Notes: generated by a model not told the origin, from the sequence alone. 64,000 bases of DNA from Scytalidium lignicola (GCA_002812745.2 NCSJ02000051.1:115827-179826); one strand, 5' to 3'; numbered from the stretch's first letter, positions 1-12,605 are shown. Program-made: numbers and translations.

Positions 1-2024
1 GTCCCACTAATATTTGCCCTTCACAGTTTCAAGCGGTAAATCTAAGCTAGCTTCTTGACTTCAGCATCCTCAACACCGTGATTCATGTATCTACCAACAC
101 TAACACGTGGCTATTAGGTATTGGGACCCATGAACTAATGGATCAATTGCCAATGAGTTCTATCTCTCGATGATGTCTGACTATTGGCCTTACAGGACAG
201 CTGCAATACCCAATAGTAGGAGTTTGAAGCACCATCGGTTCTCGTGAACATCGGGTTTCGTTGCACAGCATGAAAAGGCTGTTATTGCAGGAGCATTTTG
301 TTTAGCTAGATCATTATTACGACTCAGGTGAGTCTATCTCCTAAGCCTTAAAATTGTTCGAGAATCGCTGGGAGAGTAGCAACACATTCTCCATCTCCTG
401 TCAGAGTTTCCTCTTCAAGAGAGACTTCTCCTGACTTGAGCAGCCTTGCCATATATAACAGCGAGGCTTAACGGAGTCCTTGAAATGCATTATATTATTA
501 ATATGTTTGTCAGTTCACAGCTTTGTTTCAATCTGCGTTTCAGCTGGGAGAACCCATCGCGCCCGCCTGCAAGACGTCCTCCACAACCATCTCCTCCAGC
601 TGCAATGCAATCCCCAACATTGACATTATTTCATGATCTTTAATCCGCGCATTCTCATCTGTTCAAGGCCTTTATGATTGAGCAACAAGTCGATTTCGTC
701 GAAAGCAGCCATGAATTAATCCTTTCAGGGGCCAAATGCCCCACAACCCGAATACCTGCTTGAAGGGAACTTTAGCGACAGTCTCTTCACAATGGATACA
801 TGCCTCTTTTGATGGCAATAACCCTCTTTCGGGAGAGAGAATACTGTGATACAATATGAAGAAGCTTGTAGAGCAAAAGTCTGATGAGGCTAGCTATAGC
901 GCCCAGCTGAAGGGGCGAACATTCTGTCACAATGACAGTCGGCAATAGCAAGGCTGTGGTAATTACACTGTCCATGGATAGGATCTATGCAATAGGGACC
1001 ATCTTAATGATGGAATAATCCCGCACAAGTGTCGAATCCATGAGGCCATTCTGTTGGAGCTTTGAAGAGGTAAGAGAAAAATCTACAGCATAAATTTCTA
1101 TGCCAACCTTATAACATTGATTTGCAAGCAAAAGAAACATTTGTGTTCTAGATAATTATTATTACAGAAAGATCTATGCAATAAGCCCCCCTGTTTTTTT
1201 TTCCCTTATCCTTATTTCTTATTGCTTTTTTCTCTATCAGCGGTCAATCATTGCCCCGCAATAAATAGCGAGGCGGTCTAGATGCAGAATCTCAAGTGGA
1301 TCTATCGAAAGTTCCATGGTACGAGCTTGATGTTTGGGAAACGTTGGTTTCAAATATTCTTGACCGCCGAATAAGACTTTATCCGGCGAAGGGAAACTTT
1401 AAAGAAATACAACGCCGATACTGTGGAGTATTTTCCAGCTTAGGTAAGGGATGTTCCAACCTTGAACTTTCTTTTTTTTNCGAACTAGTAGCTACTGCAA
1501 TAGTCTTAGTAGAAATTATTGTAGATTCTATTACTGCCAGAGTTTAGTATGACATTGAAACATGGTCTTTGCGCCATCAAAACCTTTCCAAATATCAACA
1601 TGTGACAATGATCCGGGTGCCTACCTATATTAAGACTGCGAGAGGCCTACCCATGCTGCTATCCAACTCAGCAAACTCATGCACAGAACTGCATTGTGTC
1701 ATCTGAAAAAATACAGCCCATGAAAATCAAGTATTAGTAGACCCTGAGAGGTTGAAGTTGAAACTGTGACTGTCTAATAAATTTTGTCTACCGGGTATGA
1801 TAAGATAAAGTACAAGAGTCCAAAACACGAATGCTCCAATCCTATCAAACTCCGACCCAATTTTTGTCTAGTCTAGTCATAACTGTTAACATTAGCAAAT
1901 TGCGCCCATTTTCATTCTCCATGGAAGCATATCACAATGAAGAAAATTAATAATCCAAAATCCCATTACACAAAAACCCGTCCCTGAAACCCCATCACTA
2001 CAATGTCCTGAAGCGTAGAATCCC
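1..2024. other. Intergenic, AT-rich, no supported gene
   Basis: I see no gene I can defend here. Short open stretches exist (for example 1296-1547 plus and 672-975 minus), but none shows a recognisable domain, a convincing start context or splice signals joining it to neighbours. A single N at 1480 follows a run of eight T. The right part (about 1900-2024) is probably the 3' untranslated region of the minus-strand IPI1 gene. Confidence 0.5.
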
Positions 2025-3290
2025 TTACATGGCATCATCAACATCCTCCTTCATGCCCTCCACCAAAACTTTGTTCACCATCGCAGCTGCCCTTCCAGAC
2101 TCACCACCTGCCTTCCGAGCATCATCCACCCCCTTCTTCACCGCGTCGTAGAAAAATTTCTTGAAAACCCTCTGCCGGCTCTCCTTATCCAGGTACATCT
2201 CGCCCTCCTCATCTCTCGGGGTTCCAAAAAGATTCAGATGCGCATAGGCATTAGACCGAGTGGGTATCATATGAACCTGGAAATCCGTGAAAGGGAAGCC
2301 CCTGCCTCTTATCGCTCCTCCATAGCCACCATCCATCACCGTATCGCCATCCAGTTCAGAATCTGTATCTGTATCTACCAGTCCCGCGCGTAGAAATTTC
2401 GACAGCACAGTTAATTTCCTAGGGAAAGTCTTCCCGGCTTCACCCATTAACCCCCGACTTGCAGATGACCACTTTTCAATTCCAGCCACTCCACCAGCAC
2501 CTAGTTTAGCACTTGCCCAACCTAGCATCGTCAGAAGACATTTCAGCGTCTTCATCCACCCCCCAGGGCAGCTGACTATGTCCTTCTCCGCAACCTCCAG
2601 AGCCCATTCAAGTCCAGCTAAGGCATCAATCGATATCTGCGAACTCAGATGTGTGATTCCCGCCCTGAGATACAGCAGCAGTGATTCCGAATGATCGGCT
2701 ATGTCTGGTGTAGGTAAGAGTCGAAGGAACTTTAAGAGCTGAGAGCGCACGCTGGATGAGCCATCGAGGAAGAGCGGGAGGAGCTTCGGGAGAATGATGG
2801 CGGTTGGTAAGGGCTGGGGTGAAGAGACTGGAAGGGTGGAGAGGACTTTTGTCAGGTAGGATAATGAGTCACGGCGTTGGGTTTCGGAGCGTGAACTAGA
2901 TGCTAGAGAGAGGTTGTGCGTAAATTGGGCTGCAGAGGTTGGTGCGCTTGTACTGAGGGATTGTTGGTTTACAACGATTGCTGGGTGGTTGCGGTGTTAG
3001 TATTTCTTTTTTTCCCTTTCTTTTTTAAAGATGCAAATAAAAATTGTTGGGGGAATATCAGAGCACTCGAGAAATGGTCAATTGAAAAGAATAATTTTGC
3101 ATACATTTTGCTCTGAAGCTCGTGTCTGTGAAGTTGTCTGGCTTCGGTTTTGCCTTCCCTACTCGTAACTTTGTTTTCTATGGAGTGTCAGGGCTGGGGA
3201 AAGAAGTTCGTAGAGCTCAATCTCCTCTGGGACGATACGCACTTGAAAGTCTTTCTTTTTCTCCCTCTTCTTCTTTGCGCTGGACCCCAT
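2025..3290 (-). CDS. ipi1: Pre-rRNA-processing protein IPI1 (Rix1 complex)
   Basis: Ipi1 is a subunit of the nuclear Rix1-Ipi1-Ipi3 complex that processes ITS2 and matures pre-60S ribosomes (family knowledge). Three exons on the minus strand can be read: 3290-3243, 3177-3105 and 2980-2025, giving 1077 nt (358 aa). Exon 1 encodes a Lys-rich start (MGSSAKKKREKKKDFQ), exon 2 the family stretch KPDNFTDTSFRAK, and exon 3 opens with IVVNQQSLST. Later landmarks are LFLDGSSSVRSQLLK and VSCPGGWMKTL, both typical of Ipi1/Tex10 N-terminal domains. Introns use GTGCGT...TAG and GTATGC...CAG, the second with a CTAAC branch site. The ATG is the first in frame and gives the expected basic N terminus. The gene diverges from the roadblock gene across 299 bp. 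Identity is firm; exact splice sites are by-eye calls, but all phases agree. Confidence 0.9.
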
Positions 3291-3589
3291 TGTTGCTGTT
3301 ACGGTCGAAAATGTTGCGACTTTAATAGATATCTCACCGTTGATAAGGAAATTTCAGTGGGGTATCAAAATCAATGGTGGTTGGCTGTAGGGTTGTGTTT
3401 GCCATGTTTGCTTCCGGCCCAGCATCTACAGAATGCGTTCTTGATGTATCGGGCTCCAAGATCCAAAAAAGAATTACTCCGTTCATTTTCGATTCAACCT
3501 CGTCTATTATACAAATGCCGGATTCTCTTAATGTAAGTCTCTGGCACATGATCCTTTGAATTGAACACATATATCAACAAGATTCTACA
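3291..3589. promoter_or_regulatory. Divergent promoter between ipi1 and roadblock gene
   Basis: Only 299 bp separates the two start codons, so both promoters and both 5' leaders must lie here or overlap. I see no clear TATA box. Short ORFs in this spacer look like chance or upstream ORFs. Confidence 0.6.
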
Positions 3590-4112
3590 ATGTTTACCAG
3601 GCTAACGGGGGGAAAGATTAACGGAGCCGATGTGTTGACAGAAACGCTGAACCGTTTGTCAAAGAAGGATGGAGTGCAGGCAGCAATTGTCCTCGATCGG
3701 TCGACAGGTGCAATCCTGAGGACGACGGGAGAGTATACCATCTCAAACGCTTCTCCGTCTGCCTCGCAGGCCCCCAACGGAGGACCAGGTGGCCTGAACC
3801 TCGAGGACAATACCGGCAGCTCGAACGGGACTGAGACACGAGGTGTGGAAGCATTAGCCGCGATGGTATGGAGCTTTGTGAACTCTGCGGGAGAACTAGT
3901 ACAAGGATTGGACGGAGAGGTAAGTTATTAATTGATGTTGTGTGCGCCACATCTCAGGAGTGAGAGATGTGCTTAGGAAACCCCGTAAGCTGACTGGAAG
4001 GTTCTAGGATGAGGTTAAATTACTTCGGCTGAGAACGAGAAAACAAGAGCTGGTTATCGTGCCGGATGCCAAATACCTTTTGGTGGTTGTACACGATACC
4101 TCACCTGCATAA
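3590..4112 (+). CDS. Roadblock/LC7 dynein light chain-like protein
   Basis: Roadblock/LC7 proteins are small alpha-beta proteins that dimerise on dynein intermediate chain or in GTPase-regulator complexes (family knowledge). Two exons, 3590-3919 and 4008-4112, join in phase 0 to 144 aa. The intron is GTAAGT...CTAG with a CTGAC branch site near 3990. The N-terminal half (ETLNRLSKKDGVQAAIVLDR, then TGAILRTTGEY) and the C-terminal strand pair (ELVIVPDAKYLLVVVHDT) are the recognisable fold. Between them, residues about 52-82 form a Ser/Gly/Asn-rich insertion absent from the roughly 100-aa animal proteins, as is common in filamentous fungi. An AATAAA lies at 4379-4384, about 270 nt past the stop. 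Whether it serves dynein or a Ragulator/MglB-like complex cannot be told from sequence. Confidence 0.82.
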
Positions 4113-5896
4113 CGGGAAATGAGATGAGATCAGACGGGCTGGCTGGCTGAGTGAATGAGTGAATGAGTGTGTGGGTGAGAATGTGTGTCGGTGTGGTTTT
4201 TTTTGTTTGTATATGCCGGGGCTGGACGGCGAAGTGGACGGCGAGACCGTTGATGTTGTCCATATACGTCTTAGAGTTTTTTCTTCTTTTCTACCTTCTG
4301 CTATACCCCTGGGCCATGGACTGGCGTTTGTTTGGGAAGGCTTCTGAAACGCATGAAGGATCCTACCTCCCATGTTTCAATAAAGACCACCCCCCTTTTT
4401 GCCCCCTATGTTTTGACTCGGCTGTGTAACTCGAATGCATAATTCGTCAACAGTTAATACGGGAAATGCACCGCTACGTGTTATCCAAGCTCAAAAGAAA
4501 TCAAAAATTCCCCGAAGTAATTTCAGATTGGCCAATCACTCGCTCGACCGGGTTGACCGTTGGGGATGAGGCTAAGAGGGCTGAGATCTCCGAAGGGAAA
4601 AGCTGGGGTCTAGGTCTAAAGTCTGACATGGCATAATTGATGTCGGCAGCGAGAGTGAGGGCTCCTGAAGCTGACTTCCGGCCAAGTGCGACTCGTGACC
4701 TGTGGCTTGCGACAGCGGCCTTTTTTTTAACTTCTCTCCAGCAATAACTTAAATTAAATTGCAATACTACCGTACACGTAAGAAAAGGGCTTTGGGATGA
4801 TTGCTGATTGCTTACTGCTTTAGTAAGTAGAAACGCGTGGGGTCGAAATAGGCCTTCTAGGTTCTGTAAGTTGGTAAGCTGTCAGCAACACGGCACGCAC
4901 CTAATTAGTACCGTAGCATCTCATGCGCGCAGTTCTGCAAGATGGAAGATCTGGGGGGGGGCCAGTGTTGTATACAGTACCCGTAGTACAGTACAGTAGA
5001 ATACTTGTTTCAGACATCTCATTTCCAGAACATGTCATGGAACCCATTCCGAGGGCTGGTCCATCGCAAAGGGACTAGCGGACGTCCACTCTGGGCAGGG
5101 CTGGTTAGGGGGCGATCCAGGCCTGGACAGAGGCAGAGAACCCTACACCACCGCGGAGACAGCGGTTCGGCACCTAAGTTCCAGCACCTGTCAGCGTCAC
5201 TTACGGCACTGTTGGCCACTGCCATGACCCTAAACAGCCCTCCAACCCTACCCGGCCAGCACCCCTACCGCCGCCTACGACGCCTACCTACAGGTATCCA
5301 CGGGGGGGCGTCGGACTAGGGCCTGCAGCAATGCTCCTTCCAAGGCTGCTCCACCGATAACAGGGCGTAGCTGCCAAGCCCACGTCACGTCGCAGCACAC
5401 CGTTGACTCTCTATACGACGGTTTGAGGTGAGATCGTAGCCGTCTGATGTGTGTGTGTGTTCGACTTCATGCTCCCAGCAGCAGCAGTACGCAAATCCAT
5501 AGCTGGATCCATGTGGAAAATCGCTGCGAGCCCGCTGTTCTTATCAGAATAATACAGTAAAGCCTACCACTACCATACACTCATGACATGACATGGTTAT
5601 CTTGCTCCTCTCTCTCTTCCGCCCAGTGCTTTCCTAAGCTGCCTGTACGTACTAAGCTGCATCCCGCCCTCCCATCGGCCAATCCGATCATGCCATTGCA
5701 TTGGAAGTGACATCTACAAAGTACAAGAGTACCATAAGTCCCGTCGAAATACGCCGGGCCCAGATCGAGCCAGCCTGAACCTGCTTTCCTGTCGTCATCC
5801 ACCTCTCTTGCTGCCAGCCGTGCTCAATGGCCGCAACATCTTTTTGCTAGCCACCACACTTTGTATTTTTCTTGAGTATTCTTCCACCCACCAAGT
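4113..5896. other. Intergenic, GC-mixed, no gene seen
   Basis: The left part holds the roadblock 3' region with an imperfect GAGT/GTGT-rich tract at about 4140-4190. The rest has no ORF with recognisable content. GTACAGTAC-type repeats occur at 4973-5000 and a G run at about 4953-4960. The right end is the 5' flank of the 5897 gene. Confidence 0.5.
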
Positions 5897-8800
5897 ATGC
5901 CATCTTTACTCAAGAAGCGGCCACCAAAGGCCAGCTCCCCGAACTTTCTGGAAAGCAAAGATTCCACCGAAGCCGTCGAAACAAAGAGATCTTTCTTTCG
6001 GAGACTTATGGGCAGGCCCGGCACGCGACCGAGACCAAATTCTACTGGCCAGGTATGTATGCGGGGGGAAATCCTAAGTAGACCATAGACCATAAGAACT
6101 CAAGCTCTCTTGGTGGAACGGGTCTTGCTTAATTCATCCCATGAGAATATAGCTAATTTTCTCTGTAACAGGCATCCAGTACAGGCGAACCAACAAATAT
6201 AAGTTCAATCGACCCGAACAAGCCCCTCCCACCCCCTCCAGATCCAGAAACGCAGAAGACGGAATCTCCATCTCCATCTCCTCCACGAACAATTACAAGA
6301 CTCAACAGGATAATCTCAACCTTCACCGTAGAGGAGATCCAGAAAATTTTCTCTGGCGCTCCCCAGTTCTTCTCGCGCTCCGAAGGCCATTTCACCGGCG
6401 CACCACACCCCTCCGTGGCATTTCCCTGGGATATCGATGTAAGTCTTCGAGATCTCACAGATCACTTGCAGATTCAAGACTTTGCATGGAGCAATATCAC
6501 GGCATGGCCACATATAACGAGAGACATGAGCAAAAGCTCCGTGGAGCTGCACCACGAGAGGATGAGGGCTCACTTCTTGCCCCGCTGTCAGGAGCGGCCG
6601 AACATGCTGAGCATGCAGGGGATAGAACGTGGCTCGGTTGGATTTACAGCTGCGCTGGAGCTACCTGCTGCTGATTTGCTTCAAAATGAGAGTTCAGATC
6701 ACCATGCAGACGAATCCACACTTTCGGAGCATAGAGCGGCGTTCTTACACAGTAAGGATGGATTACGGCCGGTCAGTGAAACTACAATTATTGATCACCT
6801 AATCTATGTGGGCAAGACATATCACGATGATCCACTCAAACACGCGCGTCCTGCTTTAGAGCAATATACCGAGTTGTTCACCAAACTTCTGTACCCACCA
6901 ACAAGAATTATAGATTCAGCAGATCCTTACAGTCTGCGAGTTCAGATTGAGGTTCTGCTCAATGTGCTAGGCGCAAAGGATGTCTGGTACGATTTCAGTC
7001 TCATAGAATGGCGAATCCGTCTTGGACAGATCCTGTGGAACGTTTCACCTGACAATGGATCAGAGGATGAAGTCAATATTGATGAAGAAGAGGCTTTTGA
7101 ATCTGGAAGCCNAAAATTTTGGTTGTTGCTTCAAATACTGCTGTCTTGTGAGCTGCTACTCCGACTAGATGCAGTATCTCAAAATGTCGATAATGGCCTA
7201 GAAAGAGTGACACCTATGGAAATACGCCACTTTGATATAGAGGCCAAAACAGGTGTCAGATGGTCGTTGATACTGGCTCGATGCTGGCTCGATAATATCA
7301 TTATTGAGAAGACAAAGGGAGAGATAAACCCGGAGGTACACGCTTCCCATAAGCATGCTTCTCAAGGCTGGTTGGCAACCCTCACAGGCGCAGCTCCACC
7401 TGTAGGACCACATCCGCCAGACGAGAATATTTACAACTATAACTGCCAGTTTCACAGTTTACATCAAGCCCGCCAAGTATCAGGTCTCGTGCACTTTGCT
7501 CGAAAATTGCAGTGGCCCAATACAGAAGCCCTCGTAGCAAAAGTTTCTGCCAACGAGATAAGCATTTCTGAAAATGCTTCCAAGATTCCAGCTTCTGCTA
7601 CACCTCTCTCATTCACAACCAAACACCACTCTCATTCCAGCACCCACAATGGACACAAGAAACAGCCCATCCGACGGGCCTTATCTGGCCGTAGCCGCAT
7701 AGCTGCCACCATACACCCCTCGGGTTGGTTCTCTAACACGTACATCAGTGGTCTCATCCTTCCCGGCGAAACTGTGGGCCATCTGCTCATGGCCACTCTC
7801 TTAGAGAACGACGAGATAGCCATGGCGAGACTAGGCCATGAGGTAAATCTTTACGGTGGATTTGTGTATTGCGGCAGGAGCTTTTGGAGTACAGCTTGCG
7901 TTGTTGGGAGGGTGCTCGCAGCAGGAAAGGGAGCGAGTGAGTGTGTTGGTTGGATTGGCAGCGACGTGGTACCGAAAGGTCTTCGCGAGGGATGGGTGAA
8001 TATCGATGTAGAAGCTTCTACCTTGACTGGTACGTCCTTTTCTTTTCATTATTCGGTCTCAATCGTATCAACTTTTCATATGAAACTTGAATCGGCAGTT
8101 TTATTTTGAAACTTTGAGATGGAATTACAAATTGCTAACGCAAAACATCTAACAGAACATCTAGAAAGGAACAAGGAAAAGCCTCGTATCTGGCATAAAA
8201 AAGAAATAGAGCGTGACGGTTACGTTGTCGGCGGCCTAGATATCGCATCCATTCTTCCAGGAGATTTTACTTTTCCTACTGATGAGCTCTCTGAGCCATT
8301 GTCCATCACTCTCCAATCCTTGCACTTCTTCTCAGCAGCTAACTCTACACCCACCTCTCCATTAGTAGAGACACCTCCTCCCTTACCAAAAGAAATGCAG
8401 CATTCTAAAATTCAAACATGCTCGGCAGTTATGAATTTCGCGTTTACGTTGGGCGCGGAAGCTAAGGAGAGAAGCTTGAAGTTGAAACATGATGTGCATT
8501 TTGTCACTGCTCATCCTTGTGTGCCTGGTTCTCACATCTTAGAGATGTTAAAGACACAGGCTGGTCCAGTTGCAGCAGAGATTGGCGAGACTTGCGGCAA
8601 AGGTGACGGGATGTGTATGTCATTCATTTTATTGAGTTTAATCCTGTTATCAAACAGAAGTACTGACTATGCATCCAGCCCACCCACTTCACAAGGCGTT
8701 CTCCTACCTCCAGGTCCCACTCTCCTTTATTCTATCCGCTTCTCCGAACCTGTCCCTTTCATCTCTTCTCTCCTCCTCGCAACTCGCCGAACCTACTACA

Positions 8801-9163
8801 CCATCTCTTCCAGGATCATCCTCCACGATTTCTAAAGTTCTCATAATAAACTGCATCGATCCCACTATTACCAGGACTACAAACACTTCCATTAACAGTC
8901 ATGATAACAACAAGCAAGAAATATCAGAATACATAGACGGCCACCAGCTCACTCCAGAATCAGCTAATTCTCACATCCACCCTCATCCTCATACCCTCTC
9001 GCCAAAACACTCATTTGGCAGCGACACCGAAATGCTAGCCAAGGCTCTTTGCGCCGACAGAGGCTGGGATGCTTTGATCAGCCGACGGGGAAGAGGCTGT
9101 CTAGCATGCGCCGTGAGAGAAGCCTCAGCGCTACAATGGAGGGTTATCTTGAGATTCGGGTGA
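5897..9163 (+). CDS. Large uncharacterised conserved fungal protein (985 aa)
   Basis: I do not know a function. Four exons are supported: 5897-6052, 6172-8029, 8156-8614 and 8679-9163. Donors are GTATGT, GTACGT and GTATGT; acceptors are CAG; phases 0, 1 and 1 agree and give 2958 nt. The N terminus is basic (residues about 1-50) followed by a Pro/Ser-rich linker. A motif-rich central part includes the ISGLILPGETVGHLLMATLL and GFVYCGRSFWSTACVVGRVL stretches. The C terminus ends with RGWDALISRRGRGCLACAVREA, which looks like a conserved block. It resembles a Pezizomycotina-wide family catalogued only as a domain of unknown function (perhaps DUF8004, unsure). There is no signal peptide or clear membrane segment. 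An N at 7112 makes one codon ambiguous without breaking the frame. AATAAA at 9294 may mark the 3' end. Confidence 0.8.
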
Positions 9164-10436
9164 GAATTGGATGGAAACTTTGAGGATATGATTACGTTTT
9201 GAGCAAATTTTTTCTTTTTTCTCTTTCCTTGATTTAGATCGCATATGATACCCACGAAGTTTGAGGCATAGCGTTAGGCAGTGAATGGCATACAATAAAT
9301 TAAATAAAAATAGATGGATACATTTGTGCGGTTTGTCTTTCTAGTGACTGGCTATCTTGCTTTGCTTTGCTTTAGCTTTTGTTTTATTTGAAAATCCAGA
9401 TCTCTGGGTATTAATAGTAGATAAATTTAAGAGCTATGGCTATGTTTTAATATTATTGTTATTTTCTAGCTTTCTTCGGGCGATATAGGCTGTTTCACTA
9501 GAGTCTTTATTAATTAAGTTATTACGCAAATTCATGGATCCTACAGGAAAAGAGCTGTCGGGTTTGGCCTTTGGGGAGAAATCGAGTTTTGAGTTGGTTT
9601 ATTTTGAATTCCTCTTTTACTGACCTAGAATTAGCTCCTTGAACTAGGGAGGTGCTTGAGTTAAGTTTGAGGCGCAAGTACTGTACTGTACTCTACAAAA
9701 CATCACAGAACTGAGGCTTTATACTGGCGATATGAACAACCATTCACTCACTCATATAAAGAAAAAACGTTATAACTGGCAAACAGGTCCACTATCCTAT
9801 CACAGCATAGCAAGCCTTGAAGAAGAGCCGCTAGCTTTCGCTTATCTACATGTATCTAGTTGCTTGGGCCTGCCTGGCGTTGCATGACCCAGAACCTCCA
9901 TCGTGTGAGACCTAAGGCTGTACCTTAAAATATCCATCACGTCCCATGGTAGATGTATACGGGGCAGCCTAGTCTGAAGATGATGGTCTAGTTATTGCTT
10001 ATCTGAGGAACTTCCTGGTTCTCTGGATTTATTTAAAGGAGGTGAGTTAAGACAGCGTTCTCTTGCGTCATTGGGTGGGGAAAGCAGCCTGTCACAAGCT
10101 TCCGCGTTTGGTTCGTGTAAAGTGGTTTACATATGCCTAGGTCCTATCTGTTGTTACAACTTGCAATAAAGATGGTTTCTTTTTCTCTTTCTATTTTATT
10201 ATTCTTGACTTCAGTGCTTTTGTCCGTTACTTTTTNATTTTCACGGTTTATTTTGGGTCGTTTGCACTTACATTATTTCCTTTGTTACTCGTCTCGAAGA
10301 AGCATTCAGCACCTCTTGTCTGATCCATACTTATGGCATTTACCCAGAACATTTCTTTCTCCATTCCTAACTATGTTTGTTATAATATAAGGATAGCCAG
10401 TTTAATGTGTACACCAGACCTAATTAATCACCCAAG
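9164..10436. other. Intergenic, AT-rich, no gene seen
   Basis: The left end carries the 3' region of the preceding gene (AATAAA at 9294). A GTACTGTACTGTAC repeat lies at 9678-9693. An 85-codon open frame at 10133-10390 encodes only a Leu/Phe/Ser-rich stretch interrupted by an N and is not supported. The right end is the 5' flank of the DUF262 gene. Confidence 0.5.
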
Positions 10437-12359
10437 ATGACCACTAGGTCTCGAGACTCGTCATTTTTGGCCGCTCAGCCAGTCAGAAGTAGCCCCGTTG
10501 TTGTTGAAGAACCTTCTTCAGCACCAACTACTCCGAGTTCCTTCAATTCAGTTGCTTCTTCTCATATCCAGACTGGAATACACTCACCTTCAGACCCTCA
10601 GATAAAGTCGGAACTACGAGAGCAACCAGATATGGCTGGCTCGATGCAAAACACTGGCGATGGTGATGAGATCTTCGTAGATGTAGACGACTCATACGAG
10701 GGGATGGCCGAAGATGAAGATGGCGTAGAGTACTTCATCTGCGAAGGTCTGAATCGGGGGTCCGTGTACATGTTAACTTACTGACCACTCTACGTAGGTC
10801 TCAAAGTCAAGCAAATTCCTCAAGCTACAGTAGTCCAAAGGACCCTCGGAGATCTGTACTGTAAGTGAAAACTTTGTGATTCACAAATATTAATGCTAAT
10901 TGACTCTAAGCTATTAGCCATACTCCATATATGAACCTAGATCCCGAATATCAGCGAGATATCGTATGGGATGAGAACCGTGCATCTCTTCTCATAACAT
11001 CTATAATAAGTATGTGGGGATACGTCTGAACACTATGAGCCGTCACTAATCTTGAGTAGCTGGTTACTTCGTCCCCCCTATAATTTTCAATGTCTCTGAA
11101 AAGATGGAAAGGGACCCGAATACCTCAGGAAGGAAGGTCCGGAGAGTCTACCGAGTCTGTGTAGATGGGAAGCAACGCTTAACTTCCGTTAAGAAGTTCA
11201 TGGATGGTCTCATTGGGTTTTACGATTCTGACCATCCTCCAAAAAAGTGGTAAGTAGGCCATATATACACATATATATTTCACCCTTTGGCATGGCTCTA
11301 CTGGTTCTGATGATCTTCTATTTAGGTATTACCGCCATCCAATTGTCGATGGCGAGGAAAAACTAATAGCAAATCATCACATTATGCCGGATGCAATGAA
11401 AGAGTTCTTTCGAAGTCGTACATTTTGCTGCTGGGAGTATAAAAATCTCAGTCTCGAGACGGAAGAGAATATGTTTCAGCTGGTACAGAGAGGCATTCCA
11501 TTGACACCGGCAGAAAAAATGAGAGCAATGTCAACAGAATGGGCCAAATTTACAAAGAAATATGAAGACGACTACTCAATAATAATAAATCGTGAGTTCG
11601 ATTATCCTTGAGTTTCGTGGGTTTTTGTTAACTTAGAGAATAGTCTCGAAGCAATCTCGAGCTTCAGGGTTCCGCCTGGTCCTCACCATCTTCACAATGA
11701 TTCAAGAAGTCATGGCCAGACCATGGAGGAATGGAACAACGCCGTCCCTTCAGGCAAGTCCACAGGCTCTTCTGAGGGTCCTGGAAGACAAAGCTCCAAT
11801 GCGTATAGGTCTGAAGATGAAGTTCAAGCAGATTTTCGATAAATATGAAAGTCTAATCAAGATGTGCTCGACCAAGATTTCATTGCAAAAGAGTCGAATC
11901 AACAGGAACTCGCCATTTGACCCTGCACCAGATTACCTCCGTGAAGCTGGTGTTGGCCACGTCCGAACTTTCTCTCCCTTAGAACTTATTGCGACTGCCA
12001 TCTTGATTGCTTATTATACGGATACTCGTGACGCCAATACGCTCTTGGAAGATATAAAGCAGATGCGTCAGTATTTACGCGAAGTTCATAAGGACCTACG
12101 TGTGAATGCACAATGCTGGGCTTCAGTTTGGGAGTATATCAGTGTTGTCCTCCCTCAGCGTCATCTAGAGAAAGCTTCGGGAGCTGCAGCTCATCCCAGC
12201 GATAGAACAGTGAATGGTGATGGTATTGCCGGGCTTTCTTTGGATCCTTCGGCTACGGCTGCATCTGCAGCAGAGGCCGGTTCTCGAAATAAACAGCGGA
12301 AAAGAATAAACGCAAGGGATGGGAAAGCTCGCCGTCGACCTAAACGGAGAAAATCTTAG
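10437..12359 (+). CDS. DUF262 (GmrS/ParB-like) domain protein
   Basis: DUF262 proteins include the GmrS half of bacterial GmrSD nucleases; fungal members have no assigned role. Six exons: 10437-10746, 10798-10860, 10911-11009, 11060-11249, 11326-about 11595, about 11639-12359, around 550 aa. Four early introns are about 50-76 nt and all phases agree. After a Ser-rich, acidic N terminus (residues 1-103) comes the domain with YQRDIVW at about 138-144 and DGKQR at about 193-197, the family's signature motifs. The C terminus is strongly basic (KQRKRINARDGKARRRPKRRKS region), probably a nuclear signal. No HNH/DUF1524 domain follows. The last intron is uncertain: the strong donor GTGAGT (11592) reaches the good acceptor at 11636 only with a frame change; either a weak donor at 11596 or a later acceptor at 11661 keeps frame, or a base is wrong. 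Confidence 0.8.
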
Positions 12360-12605
12360 AGAATAACTATGGCGTTTTGGTTGGAGCGGTTCTTTAGGTT
12401 TGAGGCATACCCCTTAGGAGTTGGTTTTTTGCATTTCATTTCGATGGCGTTTGGCATAGAAAGGGGGGCTCAACACAATCACTGCTCAGGTGCAGAAGTT
12501 GCATACACTGGACATGTATCTTATGAAGTCTTTGGCATTCTCAATAGGATCAGTCATAAGCATCGTTATCTATAAAGTGCTGAGTAGGAGTGAAGTCCAA
12601 GGACC

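Noticed and set aside
672..975. Two overlapping minus-strand frames near the left edge
   Set aside because: Each is about 60 codons, without domain, splice signals or good start; could be part of a gene outside the window but nothing supports it.
10133..10390. 85-codon hydrophobic open frame upstream of the DUF262 gene
   Set aside because: Driven by T-rich DNA and interrupted by an N at 10236; looks like a chance hydrophobic frame, not a membrane protein gene.
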